Assembly (NCBI GenBank): GCA_039619475.1
Contig: CM077115.1
Span: forward strand, 144,278,274 to 144,342,273
Source: Icerya purchasi
Taxonomy: Eukaryota > Arthropoda > Insecta > Hemiptera > Monophlebidae
Length of the DNA: 64,000 bases
Reading direction: 5' to 3'
Part shown: positions 22,801 to 35,409 of the stretch, in pieces
How the letters are laid out: every line of letters starts with the position of its first letter
How positions within the stretch are numbered: the first letter of the stretch is position 1
Program-made: the position numbers and the translations under genes
Notes under the pieces: model-generated
Databases searched by the model: none
The model's input: the letters and a program-made list of their open reading frames with translations, nothing else
What the model was told of the DNA's origin: nothing

Positions 22801-25800
22801 AAAGGTACGAGAAGCTATTTTGAGTGTCGTGAAAAATAATTCGTACGCATCGTATGATATACATTAATTTTCAGAATTAAAAATAGAAGAAAAGAACTCG
22901 CGATAGAGTTCTTGTTTTCGTTTTGCCATGTTTAGGGGGGAGGGCTCATTAACTCGACGCAAGAAGAATAGAAATTCGAATTGAAACGCCACTGCTTGAC
23001 CATGTTACGGTAGCTTAATAGTTGATCAGACTCAAGCTCTCTGATTCCTGTATCCTATTACGATTCGCGGTTCTATCGGTTCCTTTTTACGAGAAAGAAA
23101 AAAAAAAACGAAAAAACAAAAAACAGGTCTTTCGAGCCCTATCTCGTATAATTTTTGCGGTACTCAGAGTTAACCGTTTAACTTCTATCATACCGATTCA
23201 ATTTCTGTGTGTTCCCTTAATTTACTCGACCTAATTATCCCCTTCAGACGCGCGCATAGGCCGTTTGAACAGCTGACGCGTGTACGTTATTTAAAAATGA
23301 GTAAACAAAAATGAAAAAGTCCTTTTCAATCTGTTCTTCTGTTAGACTTCGAAATGAATCATTTAATTACAGGCTTAATTAATGACCGTCCACACTTAGG
23401 ATCACAATCTGCCCCGAAAGCATTCGCAGCACATCGATCGCATCTTTCAGTAAAACCAAAATTAAAATTTTATAAATTCAAAAAAAAAAGAAATAATACC
23501 GACAATAAACGTAACGGCTTATTTAAAATTATTTTATTTTCGTTAATCGTCAATTGTGTTATAATATATACGCAACTGTATTCAAGACAACTAATAAAAA
23601 GAGAAATCGATCATTCTGCTAAAATTATGAACTATTAAAATTAATGTAATTGCGAATGCAGCAAAGTTGTGCAAGTTGATTGTTCATAGCTGTATTTAAT
23701 CGATTTTAATGGAAAAAATCATTGCCGCAATATTACCCGTCAAGAATAATTTCCAACCGATTTGTATTCGCGAGCCTGATCTTAATAACTTTCGTGTCGG
23801 TTATTACTAGACGCGCGCTGGACTGTCAAATTACCGTTTCTAAGTACCTAGCCAGCTACCGTAACATATTCGGCAATCAGGGTACCTGGTTCGAATCTCG
23901 ATTCTGTAAACTACAATTAAATTCCTCTTACTCGGGTTCCGTAAATGAAGGGCCTAAAATAAAAAAATAAAAGTACCGCATCATGGAAATTTAGAAAAAG
24001 AAACATCTAACAGAGTGATTCATGAATATTCGTCGGCAAAACGTTGAAAATATAAAAAAAAGTGAACGACTCTTCAACGTCTCAAAAATAAGATATATAA
24101 CGTGGAATCAAGTCCGCATTATCACTATTATCATCATTATTGTTATTATTTGTTGTACTGTAAAGATTTCCTAAAAAAGTTTAATTTGATTTGATTATCA
24201 TTATTATTTTTTGTTAATTATTGAATAATAATATCAGCGAAATGTTACTAATAACGTATTAAAAAATATTATTATTCCTCTATTTGGGACATAGACGATT
24301 CTTCACTTTTTCGAAATCGCGTCTAATTTTTTTTAATTCCATCGTCAACCAAAATCCAGCCAGTGATCACGCTCTGGAAAAGAACAGCGACGACAAACTG
24401 GAAAAGCTGGAATTTCTCCTGGAAATAGTAGAGTCACTGCGAGGACACGTTACGTTTCAAATTTCCAGAAATTTTTTGGCTCGCGTCACATCATACTAGT
24501 CCAAAATTTGGTTCAAATTCCGACATCAGTCCGGGCGGTTAACTGAAATTTTTAATAACGTGACCACTGAAAAGAATCTGTATCCTTCTGCGAATCATCC
24601 CTGATCACTTCGGATTGTAAAACCCAAGTTTAGCCGTGTGTGTGTCTAACTAATCCGAGCGGCACTGATGAGAGAGTAAAAGGATCACAATTGCTTTCTC
24701 CCCTGGTACTGTTGTTCCGGTTTTTAGACATACCCAACTCTGTGTGTGTTTGTGTGAGTGTGTGTATGTGTATGTGTCACTTCAGTTAGAGCAAAATTAC
24801 AAGTCGCTAAATCGGTCAGATGCGATAATTTTAGAAAAACCATACATCCAACGCGATCAACAACCAAGTTTACTGGCTGGAACTGTTTTTTTAGCAACGG
24901 AAAATTCCACGCTTTGGCGACCTCTGCAGAAGGATTGGCTCGACCAGTGCAAAATGGATGAAGTTGTAGCCAGAAAGCGAGAAGTATTCCGACACCACAT
25001 CACTCGCCAACGACATTTTCGCTAAATTAATTACGTTACCGTCACGGCGATATAAAACCGTTTATTTAATGTGACAACGAATCACGACTTTTTTGGCGCT
25101 TTTGCTGCTGTTTTTCTCCCTACGTCTAACAACACAGCGGACCATGCCTTTTCTTAAATTTAAATGCGGCTATTTCTTTACATACATTTAAAACAATGTT
25201 GCTAATTTTTGTTTTAATTACTTTTAAAAAAGTTCCGTTCTAACCGGTTTGTTTAAATTTTTTTTGTTGCAACTATGCGAATAAAAAAAATTTCTGTAAG
25301 GAAAAATAAACTTTTTGAAAATAATAAATCACTCGTAGCGACTTACTTATACGCTGGGGAATCGGTGATATCTCAGCATTTCAGACAGCGCGAATTTTTC
25401 ATAAACAAATCACTACGAAAGTATTTTCTGATGTTGAGTAGATTATACGGAATTACCGCAAAAAAAAACCCGATTAGACAGAACGAGAATTGTAATAGAT
25501 CGCTTCGAGTTCATCTCGACATTGTAGCACCTTTCTCGCTCATTCTGTATCCGAAACAAAGCGTATAATTTAAAAATTCCGTTATAGGAATAATCGTAAC
25601 CCGCCTTCTTATTAATTAGAAGGAAGCTTCAAAAAAAGAAAAAAAAAAAAAAAAAACTGACGATAATTCTAAAAACGCATAAATGTACTGACAAATTAAG
25701 CAGGGATAATACTCAAACGGACATGTTACAATTTCAATAGACAAAACTGACTTTCACTTAACAGTGAACAACGAGTATTTTTAAGCTGTGAATAATTATT

Positions 25801-26002
25801 CAGCATATCTACACAATAAAATAATTTTCGTACACCACGATCATAAAGAGGGGATGTTTCCCTACGGAACTGAAACAATTTTTACATTATGCGCCCCTAA
25901 AAAAAGGAAATTAGCGGATTTAAAAAGGTTTTAGCAAAACATAAAAAACAAAAACAGAGAGGTGTGTATATTAAACTTATGTGACGCACGTATGAATTTT
26001 AA
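19801..26002. other. AT-rich noncoding sequence
   Basis: No gene seen. (TG)n at about 22206-22231, an AATAAATAATAAAT tract at about 21225-21268, and purine-rich runs at 22.4-22.7 kb. The weak SINE-like relic at 23.8-24.0 kb is listed separately. Confidence 0.5.
23815..23970 (+). mobile_element. Possible tRNA-derived SINE relic
   Basis: CAATCAGGGTACCTGGTTCG followed by AATCT resembles a pol III B box (GGTTCGAATC). It is preceded by CCTAGCCAGCTACCG, a weak A-box candidate at tRNA-like distance, and followed by an A-rich end near 23958-23971. The bases around the T-loop do not form a stem, so it is not a functional tRNA. Weak call; no second copy was found. Confidence 0.3.
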
Positions 26003-26424
26003 TCTCTCTTTCTCTCTCTTCAGTCGTATTGTCCGTTTGCAGACGTCGTGACCAACCATCATAGACCAGTGGATCGAGCGACCTGTCGCCATTTTTCTCT
26101 GTTGTTGCTAGTTTTTATTAGTTCCGATAGAGATAATTTTGTGAGAGATTTAACATGACATCTATGGGCCTCATCGGTGGCCGTCCCTGGCTCCTTTTTC
26201 CATTGATTTTTCCATTGAATTTTCTATTGATTTATAGTTCGTTCTAAATCGTTCGGTCTTATTACATGTCCGAAGAACTTTAAACTCTGCCTTATTATCT
26301 TGGGCAATAATCGTTGAAATCGGTTCTATACGTAGTTGTTTTAAATTTGATAGATTGGTTCTCTATGTTCTGTCCAGGATATTCTTAGCATACGCCTATA
26401 GCAGGTCGTCTCAAAGGCTTCGGT
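26003..26424 (-). mobile_element. Degenerate non-LTR retrotransposon 3' end
   Basis: Minus-strand translation starts EAFETTCYRRMLRISWTE (from about 26421). After a frameshift it gives KFFGHVIRPNDLERTINQ, then in another frame QGRPPMRPIDVM, then REKWRQVARS, close to the stop. These are the successive landmarks of the C-terminal tail of a LINE polymerase, in correct order and spacing. A purine-rich simple repeat (GAGAGAAA units, 26003-26020) forms the 3' tail. It is 5'-truncated, frameshifted and non-functional. I could not see a target-site duplication. Confidence 0.85.
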
Positions 26425-29400
26425 GACATAAAACTAAAATTTTTGAAGGTGAAATTCGGAAAATTTTTATCTTTAAAATTACATACACTTGAAACATAAT
26501 ATCAAACGGAGGAGAGAGCTTGATAGAAAAACATGACATTATACTAATAATTTAAAATGTTAAAAATATACACAGGTATATATATACGAGAGCCGATCTG
26601 TATAGCCAGAGAGCTGCTTAATTTGCAATGGGACACAATCTCGCTGGTTTTCTACCCTCCTGTTTTTTTATGCCATTGCAAATTCTCATCGATTTTGCAT
26701 TGCGGTTAGGAGTTATAAGAAGGCTTCGTAGAGAACTTAATTTCATTAAAATAAATTCTAAGTAGAAATAATGAATAGAGTTTCGATTCATTAATTTTCA
26801 ATTAATTGTAACTCCGTGAATCACATTATTCGTCGAATCTCATTTAAATATTTAAAATAACACTCTAAATGTACACAGAGAAATAGTATCTAACATTTTC
26901 GTTTTATTCAAATTAACGGCTGCTACTGATATTTTCTTCACTTACGAGTTAGGCGCTTCTTTTTAAAATTTTGCATGTTTCTTTTCTAACGTTATTTGTA
27001 TTTTAAATTTTCGTTAATTTAAATATATTTAAGGAGAAAAAAAGAAGTGCGAAATAATAAAAAAATCGTATCGTCGGAATATTTGAACTGACAATGAAAA
27101 AAAAAGATACAGACACGGTAAATATTAAGTAAAAAATTACAATTTATTTTAGCCCCTTTTCAATACGTAGAGAGTCCTAGATCATCTGTGTCCTTGAAAA
27201 TAGTTGATATTTATAGCAAACAGCTATAAACCCTTTTTTCCTATGTCACTCTGGCATTGAGGGCAACGGCAGATTGTCTAACTCGAGTCGTCCTCAATTT
27301 TCTCTATTACTCTAGTTATTTTCCAGCGCTTTAGACACAATCCTTACCTCAAATCATTCCAGACCTCGGCCGAATAGCTCTCTACCGTTCCTTATTCTCG
27401 TATTCTCTAAAATTGCGTTTCGTACTAATGTTACAGCCGGCACTCAGTCTCTTCAGCTCATCTGTTCATACCAGTCGTCGTTCTATCCGACTATTTCCTT
27501 AATCGGATTAAGAATTAATCACTCTCTTCTGCCCGCTTCTCGTTTTCGATTTTCCCTATTTCCTTCTATTGTCCTCTCCACGACACTGATTCTGCTCGGA
27601 CCTCATGTTCAGAACTTCACTTTTGCATTCGAAAATCTTGGCTTTACACGGTGCTTAGTTTTTATTCTTTCCTTCCCATTTCCAGCAGTAATTATTCGCT
27701 TTATTTCAATCCTTCTTCCATTTCCTATGGCCCCGGATTTTCTAGCATAATTACGCTTAATCGATAACAACATCGAGACTGTATTACCTTCGTTCGAATA
27801 AAAATAGTATTATACACGGCGTTATTTGCGGTACTAATTGGAAAGTAAAAAAATATCATCACGGACTTTCGAGTGGACTCTGGTTGAGTAAATACGCACT
27901 CGGACGAGACACTTTTATCAGTTTATTAAGCGGAATAGAGACAATTGAAAATTTTAAGATAGAAGTACAAAAACGGGAAAACCAAGTCGACCAAAAAAAA
28001 AAAAAAAAAAAAAACAGAAACAAAAAAAGCTTATTAAATTCAATTAAAAAAAAAAAAAAAAACGGAATTTAAAAAAATCGAGTAAAACGAAGAAAATGAC
28101 CCGTTTTTTTTTTGTTTTTTTTATCCGATTAATACATTGCGGCGTCCAATCCTAGTCAAGTTTGCTTAAATTTCCTCCGCTCCACCGGTTGCCAGACGAA
28201 TAATGTGGGAAATTTTAAAGTGAATGGGAGGGGACCCTCGGCTGCGAAACGTTAGAAAGCCGATGATATCGATAGAAAACATCGATTTATGTGGAAAAAC
28301 GAAAAACAAGACAACGGGGTAAGTACCGTATTAAGAGGGACGCTTCTACGCTAGCCGAAATAAAATAACGATTGATACTCTCGTTGTTCCCCCTTTAGCC
28401 GGGACTGTGGAAATTCTCGACGAAAAAAGTGGCGTACAAAAGACGAATTAAGCAGACTGCGGCCGGTTCAATAGTTGTGTTTCTGCTACGCGCGAACGGC
28501 ATGTATAAATAACGAAACGTCCAAAGTGTGTACATACGACCGAGCGAGTAAGCCACTTTATTATGTGCAATATACATGTGGGAACATATGTTTCGTAATG
28601 ACTGAACATAACACGGATCATCCCGAACGACGAAGATACGAAGATACGAAGATGGAATAGGGAACGTCGAAACGCACAATAAAATAGACGCAAACGATGA
28701 TGAAAACACTAGTCCTATAGATGTGTTACAGAGGGGACGCAAAAAATGCCCCCCCCCCTCTGGCATAAAAAAAAACAAAAAAAGCAAAAAAAAAGTCAGA
28801 AACTACGATTCGAAATACGCTACAAAGCTGCGCCAACTCGCTGTGTCGGTAGCGGACTATAATGTACCGCTCGGCTTCACGTGGCGCCGACATAGAGGGA
28901 CGCGTACACTTTATTTTACGGTGCTAGTTTTTTTCTTATAATTTCATCTTCTTCGGACGCGTAAAAATATTTTTATTTTTTCGTTTTTCGTACAACTTTT
29001 TCCACTCTCTTTCAAAGAACGGGCACATTGTGCCGCCCCCGCCCATCGGCGAAGCTTCACATCAAAGAGCGTTCTTGAAGGCGCTGTAGTTTTTAATTAC
29101 GTACGCCGACGACACTGCAATACATAAAATCGCGTCACGATAGGTGGCCCTAGATTTTCGAAAATCAGCTGAAAAACCTCCTCGCGATTACGCTAAAAAT
29201 GGGTCATTAGAAAAATGTCGCACAAGTGCGGAACATCGGAACACTGAAAACACACACCTTGCACGCCCGAGCTTTCGACTTGTTAGTAAAATTCAAAAAA
29301 AAAATACCTTCTGCGCTTTTATACGCATCAAGCATTTTTTCATCCAAGCTCCCCGAGGAGTACGTCAACGCAAATTTACGTTAGCTTTATTTATTTTCTA

Positions 29401-29574
29401 TAATTTTTTTTCTCAAGTGAATCCCCTCCCGCTCATGACTTGGAACTATTCTTAATGATTTTTTCTATATTTCGTTTGCCTTCGACTTTTCCTATTGTCA
29501 CTAGCAAGTGTGCAGAGATGGCATTTATTTCCTATCTCAGGGGAAGGTCGACCGGGCTGACAATATCCGTTATA
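26425..29574. other. Noncoding sequence
   Basis: Contains a perfect 12-bp-arm inverted repeat AATTTGCAATGG/CCATTGCAAATT (26620-26631 and 26673-26684). A strongly pyrimidine-biased stretch at 27.2-27.75 kb may be an old mobile-element remnant. No protein motif recognised. Confidence 0.45.
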
Positions 29575-30010
29575 CAGTCGGTCCCCGATATAACGGACTA
29601 ATTTGCGGAAGGCGCAGAAAGTCCGGTAAATCGGAATCACCAGCTTTTTGTATTTGTTGCCAGCAATCATCACACAGATAGCAGAGAATTGGCGAACAAT
29701 CACGAACTTGTCAACTTTTACGCTTATATCTAGAAAATTGTAATATGGATTCGCGCACGAATTATATTTATAGTATCCATTAAAAATTTTAAAAAAACCA
29801 TATTAATACTAGCAGGAAAAATTTTCTAATTTTTAACTAAGTACAGCGGATTTACGTTGTTTATTAATTACAAGTTCTTTGAAACGCCTAAAATTTTCGT
29901 AAAACTGCTAGACTTGCTACTAGTCTTTAATTACGGATCGCATTTGGGATAGTCTGTTATTTCGGAAATCCGTTGAATTGGACTCCCCCCGTTATGTCGA
30001 GAACCGACTG
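29575..30010. mobile_element. pogo/Tigger-like MITE with TA target duplications
   Basis: The left end starts CAGTCGGTCCCCGATATAAC. The right end, read in reverse complement, starts CAGTCGGTTCTCGACATAAC. The two 22-bp termini differ at three positions, all transitions. TA lies immediately outside both ends (29573-29574 and 30011-30012). A CAGT-type terminus with TA duplication is the hallmark of the pogo/Tigger branch of Tc1-mariner elements. At 436 bp with no transposase frame, this is a non-autonomous copy. Confidence 0.85.
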
Positions 30011-30012
30011 TA

Positions 30013-31563
30013 CTTTCGCGAGATGGCTTTACTAGAGGTTTTTTTTTTTTTTTGTTTTTTCTTGTCTAACAGACGAGCTAACCTCGTTTCGTCTAATCCG
30101 TAGAAACTTTTGCAGTCTAGTTATTTCAAATATTCACAAAACCGTTTATAGTTTTGACATTAAGACAGTGTCTGTTCGGCTGTTAAAACCCGATTTTTTT
30201 TTTTTTATTAAAACTCAATTCGCTTATTACACAAGTCTATGTTTGTTATTAAGTGATTTTCTTACACGAAAAGCCTATTTATTAATTATTACGCACGTTC
30301 AAATTCCAAACTTTTCCGACTTTAGGCATTATACTTTCTCGTGTTGCACCACTATCAGCGGGTATTTAAAATATTTATGTTTTAGAACTCGGTGAACCTT
30401 TCCGAATGCCGGTAAGCGGGCGCCACTGATTTTTCTATAATCCTTTATTAATAGATGACTGCTTCAGATTAACTACGTGTCATTCTTACCTTTCTTTTCT
30501 TTTCTCTTTTTTTTCGTTTTTACAGCAGAATTACAAAACTTGCTCAAACTACAAAAATGCTATTACGACGATGATCTATCAGATAACAACGATACATAAT
30601 ACCGGGGGAAAAAAAAAAACACTGCAAAAGAAGAACGTAACAAAAGAACAACAGTGATTTCGTAACTGTTCTCTACTCCTAGAGGAAGAATAACGTATGT
30701 TTAATACTTATAACTTGATTCTTCTGACCTACGACGGCCCGCAGACATTCGTTAAAAAAAGAAAAATAATAATTTACAATTTAGTAACTTAATTTATAGT
30801 ACAAAAATACACTAAATCGTTATCGCAATAGAAGAACGTAATACAAAACGTTCTTGTTTTTTTTTTCATATTAACCCCTTTCATGAGCGGGTGTCATTAC
30901 AATGTGCATAAAAATCTTCTAATTTAATATATAGAATATTTAAATTCGCTCGTAATTTTTTTAAATTCCTTCAATTCAGTGAAAACACGTTAATTAAAAT
31001 CAAAAAAAATTTTTATCATCGGCCATTTTTTATTGTCAATCTGTTTGACGGAAAATTGATGGTCAATTTTTGAATCTTTTTGCTGAGAAGAATTTTTTCA
31101 AATAACTTTAGGCGTGGCACTCTTGACTCTCCGATTTCACGGGTAAATTCTCTCCTTGGTAGTAACGAAAAATAATAGGGACACAACGGAGCACGTAAGT
31201 CCCGCGCGACAACTGAATTAATAACTTCAGAATGCAACAATGAAAGAAAGAGTGGACTGATTTAAAGAGAACATGTTCTCGCTGGTATATTTTAAACAAA
31301 AGTTAATGAAATCATAAATATCAAAAAAAAAAAAAAAAAGGTACAATTACTTAACCATTCTGATAAAATTTCGTAATTTAATAAAATCACGGTTAACGAA
31401 GTTCTCTTTTTATGGCGAATCATGAAGCTGAACATCTTTTCTTACATAAATAACATATGCCAAAATACAGATAAATTTTCTATTTCAAATACTATCAATT
31501 AGAAAAAGAGGGAACAAAGAGTCTTCGGTTTATCAACTTTTACAGTTGAATTTATAAATTATA
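30013..31563. other. AT-rich noncoding sequence
   Basis: Only homopolymer runs and short chance frames were seen. Confidence 0.5.
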
Positions 31564-31567
31564 ATAT

Positions 31568-31602
<35 letters not shown>

Positions 31603-31605
31603 CGT
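31564..31605. repeat. (TA)n microsatellite beside the LINE insertion
   Basis: AT-alternating tract interrupted by CATATATACATA, directly abutting the left target-site duplication. Confidence 0.9.
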
Positions 31606-31617
31606 ATGTGTAGAAAC
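31606..31617 (+). repeat. Target-site duplication, left copy (ATGTGTAGAAAC)
   Basis: Twelve bases identical to 32187-32198. They bracket the truncated LINE exactly, as expected for target-primed reverse transcription. Confidence 0.9.
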
Positions 31618-32186
31618 CAAAGTAATGATTCTGATTTGGAAATACGTACTCGTATAGAGATGGCCAGAAACACATTTATGAAATTAAAAAACACCCTTTG
31701 CGATAGGAAATTAAGCCTAAGGATCGAGAACAAGATATTGCAATGTTACGTATGGTCAGTGCTACTGTATGGAAGCGAGACATGGACCATAAAGGAAAAT
31801 ATGAGGAAGCGCATATCATCATTCGAAATGTGGTGCTACAGAAGAATGTGGAAAATACCGTGGACAAAAAAGTTAAAAAATGAAAAAGTACTGGAACTAA
31901 TGGGAACTGACCGAATATTAATGACAATAGTAAAAAGAAGGAAGATAAAATTCTTTGGACACTTCATGAGAGGTGAAAAATACAAATTACTACAGACAAT
32001 AATAATGGGCATGATAGAAGGAAGAAGAAAGACCGCTTGGATAGATAATATAAAAAAATGGACCGGAATTAAGAAAACAGAAGATCTAGTCAGAATAGCA
32101 AAAGATCGAAATTAATTCCAGCAGATAATCCAATCCATACATGATGATTAAGCAATACCCGAATCGGGTAGCACGAGAAGAAGAAG
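31618..32186 (+). mobile_element. 5'-truncated non-LTR retrotransposon (reverse transcriptase C-terminal end)
   Basis: The frame opening at 31606 translates to the C-terminal part of a LINE polymerase, with LLYGSETWT, FEMWCYRRMWKIPW, KFFGHFMRG, EGRRKTAWIDNIKKW and IAKDRN in canonical order. This is the region found in proteins often labelled endonuclease-reverse transcriptase. A TAA at 32113-32115 is followed in frame by FQQIIQSIHDD and a second stop, so the first TAA is probably a nonsense mutation in the last residues. The 3' end finishes in an AGAAGAAGAAG simple repeat. The element is flanked by a perfect 12-bp direct repeat (31606-31617 and 32187-32198), so the insertion is only about 569 bp. 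The ATG of the apparent frame lies in the duplicated target, not in the element. It is dead: no endonuclease and no catalytic RT core. Confidence 0.92.
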
Positions 32187-32198
32187 ATGTGTAGAAAC
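32187..32198 (+). repeat. Target-site duplication, right copy (ATGTGTAGAAAC)
   Basis: Perfect 12-base match to 31606-31617, immediately after the LINE's GAA-repeat 3' tail. Confidence 0.9.
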
Positions 32199-32951
32199 AC
32201 TTGATCTTTCGGGTTTTGTGATGGAAACATCTGAGGGGGGACCTATAACACATTTAGAAAAAATTGATGATGCCATTTAGTTACGGCATCTTTAATACCA
32301 AAAAAATTACATTCGCAGTATAATAAATGCATAAAGATGTCGCTATTTTTACTTGTCACCGGTGGGGTTTTACAACCGGTTTAATCATATTCGGGGGGGA
32401 ATTTTTCGAGTTTAAAACAATTTCACGGTTGCAGCTGAGAGACACGCTGGATTATTTTAGATAACGCTTCCGATAGGTTGATTCTGTCAACCCCTATTTT
32501 AAAAACCACACCCCTTATAAAGTCCGACTTTTCGTTTCTCATACGTGCGCGCTTGGGCATAAACATATATCCGCTGAATAAATTTAAATATTGCAAAAAG
32601 AAAAGAAAATTATCTCAACAATCGCACATGCGTGTTTTTTTGACCAACATCGTTGCAGTTCGTTTCGTCGTCAATTATTAATGCCTTGATTCTTCTTTTT
32701 GCGCTATTTTGATCCTTAGATCGCATTGGAAAAGGAGAACGTGTAGAAAACATCGTCCCGCATCTCTTAAGTTATCCAAATAGAGTTAAAAGAAGAAGAA
32801 AAAAGACAAAAAAGAAGAAAACAACCTCTTCAAATTAGTTTATATGTTCACGCGTGTACATATCCTGCCGAATAAAATAATGAATAATATAAATATAATT
32901 AGACATCTTAATATATGCCAGCAATGTAAAAATATCCCATATATATACGTA

Positions 32952-32995
<44 letters not shown>

Positions 32996-35409
32996 GTATA
33001 TATACATGTATTAATGACTAATTCTTAGCCCGGGGTACATTACATTCTTTGTTCCACGATTATGTCCCGTAGTTTTTTGTCCTATGGCTATCTCACATTA
33101 ATTCATAAAAGATACCAAGCGTTCAATGCTGTGTTGTACAACTGCTAAGTTTTTTTTTAAAATAAAAAGCGAATGAGGATGACGCAGTCAATTGAAAACG
33201 ATTAAAAGAAGTTTTGGAGAAAAAATTGGGCGACATGAGGGCTTGCCTCCTCGTGAGGCTCGATGGGCAGAGTTTTATACATATATCTCAATTAAAATTA
33301 AGGTATGAATGTTATTTAATCCTAATATCTCCTGTTATAAAATGTATTATCTTCTTATTTTTTACTTTTTACGGTGTTTTTATTAAATTTTTAAAGTGAA
33401 TTTTTGAGTGTCGGAATTTTTGCTATTAAAAAAACATTTTACTTCGCAATTTTTAGCGAACGCTTAAATTTATTATAACTCTTTTAAAAATAACAAGCAT
33501 GCGCATTTATGATTCGTTTTCTCTTGAAACGTTTAACTCTCTTCATTTGAATCTGTATTTATCCGCGATAATGATCAATACTTCAATTTTTTTTTAAATT
33601 ACACGTCCATGCTTAATATCGTGTCTGTTATATCATTAAATAGAAGAAATTATTTAAAGAGATGATTTCCTTCTTGTAATGTTCATTCGAATGACTATTG
33701 AGTTTATCTAGGCTCACACCGATAATCACCGATGTGCCTCACATGGTACCACCACCGCTGACTGGTACACGTTTTCGAATGAACAAAGAATCATTAAAGT
33801 CGGTCCATATGGCGTTAAATAAAAAACAACAGCAACAAAAAAACATACACGTCGAACGTATAACCTCCTTCTTTTTTAAAGTCGGTAAAAATAGGTGGCA
33901 TTTACAAAATAAGTCGTTCTGAAGAACATTTAAAATACTCTCCTTTAAATGCCACACTATTTTCGTACCTTTTTCTGTATAAAGTTGTTCCTGTTCACGT
34001 TGAAACTAGAGTTATCCTTCATTATATTTCTTATTATCTTTTCTTTTTTTGCGGTTGAATCATGTATTCTAGATCTCGCCATTATCACCTGGACCCATAC
34101 AACATTCGATGTTTATCTGATTGTAAGACGCTAATAGTAATGATTTTTTGTCGTTACGAGACTAGCACAACTAATCTCAGTTCGTGTTTTGTATATTTCA
34201 CTCTGAGATTGCCGATGAATCATGTAGCTGGTGGGTCCATTGAAAGAAGCTTTGTGTCTCTCCGCAGAATTTATATTTCCAGTCTAAAAATCAAAAAACG
34301 ACAAAAAAAAAAAAAACCAAAGAAAACAGAGAATAAGCAAAGTACAGTTTAAAGCAATCAGAGTAAAAACGATTTCTGATTAAATTAATTATTGGAAGCT
34401 AACAATTTCACAAATAAAACACCGAAATGATGTGTCGACAAGAAATTAAACGAAATCTGTTTCAGCCGTTGAATGAAATGGAAACGGGGCCATTCATCCA
34501 TAAATCGGATAGATGCGCTGGTCGCCTCCTATGGATGTCAGGTGGAACCGGTTTTTATTTTTAAACCATATATAAAACTCCCAATGCAAGTGTACAGGAC
34601 CTTTTTATTCGTTTTACCACGAGCACGCAATCACAATTGGCAAATCGCGCGGATTACATTAATAGCTTCCACCGACTTCCGTAACGTAAGAATGTAACGG
34701 AATTTCTAAATAAAAACGTCACAACATTTTCTTATCAGCCGCAGCGTAACAATGAACGATCGTTCTCAAGCATTACCATATTACACACGCGCATTTAATT
34801 TCCGGTAACCGAGTTATAATCGTAGAGGTTAGTAGCGATTCATTTCAGACGATTCGGATTAGAAATGAACGAGAAAACGATTCTTCAACTCGGAGCAAGA
34901 AATTCCCAATTCATAAGTTACTTGTGCTATGCAGCAATATTATCGACGGTTGACTTACTCTTCCGTACAGTCTGCAACCTGCATTTCGGATTATTTCGAC
35001 GTCAGTGAAAGGTTTACGTACCGCATCTTTTTATAACCACAAAAAAGACTGCACTAACGCTACAGATGATTTGAGAAATTAGTAAATTGGAATGAAATCA
35101 GATGATGCAATAAATTTGATGACAGTACGAACGTACAAGGAAACCGCTAGTGAGTAAATGCAGTCTGTGTCACAGTTCAGACCCATTCTCGTATGTAATA
35201 AACTTGTTAATTTTCAAAAAGTATTATTTTTTTGCGAGCCAAAAATAATCCGCGTATATCAGTTTTGAGGTGTTACAAGCTTTTAAGACTTAAAAAAAAT
35301 ATTCGAAATGTAAAAATAAAATTTAAAAATAAAATGAAAAAATAAACTTGTTCTCTATAGCACACCGGGTACTTCGTAAAAATTGTTGGGAAACATGCGA
35401 ATAATCTTT
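32199..35409. other. AT-rich noncoding sequence
   Basis: Apart from the (TA)n tract at 32939-33010, nothing is recognised. Short frames have no family signature. Confidence 0.5.
32939..33010. repeat. (TA)n microsatellite with ACATGTA flanks
   Basis: About 70 bases of TA alternation with TACGTA and ACATGTATA interruptions. Confidence 0.95.

Noticed and set aside
23860..23910. Functional tRNA gene around GGTTCGAATC
   Set aside because: The T-arm flanks do not pair (CCTGG against CTCGA) and no acceptor stem can be formed. At best a SINE relic.
24284..24499. Frame with LEKNSDDKLEKLEFLLEIVE helix-like segment
   Set aside because: Only a short amphipathic stretch, with no acceptor, family match or neighbours to support it.
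27180..27760. Pyrimidine-rich stretch as another LINE tail
   Set aside because: Some phrases look element-like but no ordered reverse transcriptase landmarks could be read in any frame.
28395..28787. 130-codon minus-strand frame as a gene
   Set aside because: No signal of a family, low-complexity Phe run at the N-terminus, and overlapping frames on both strands; chance.
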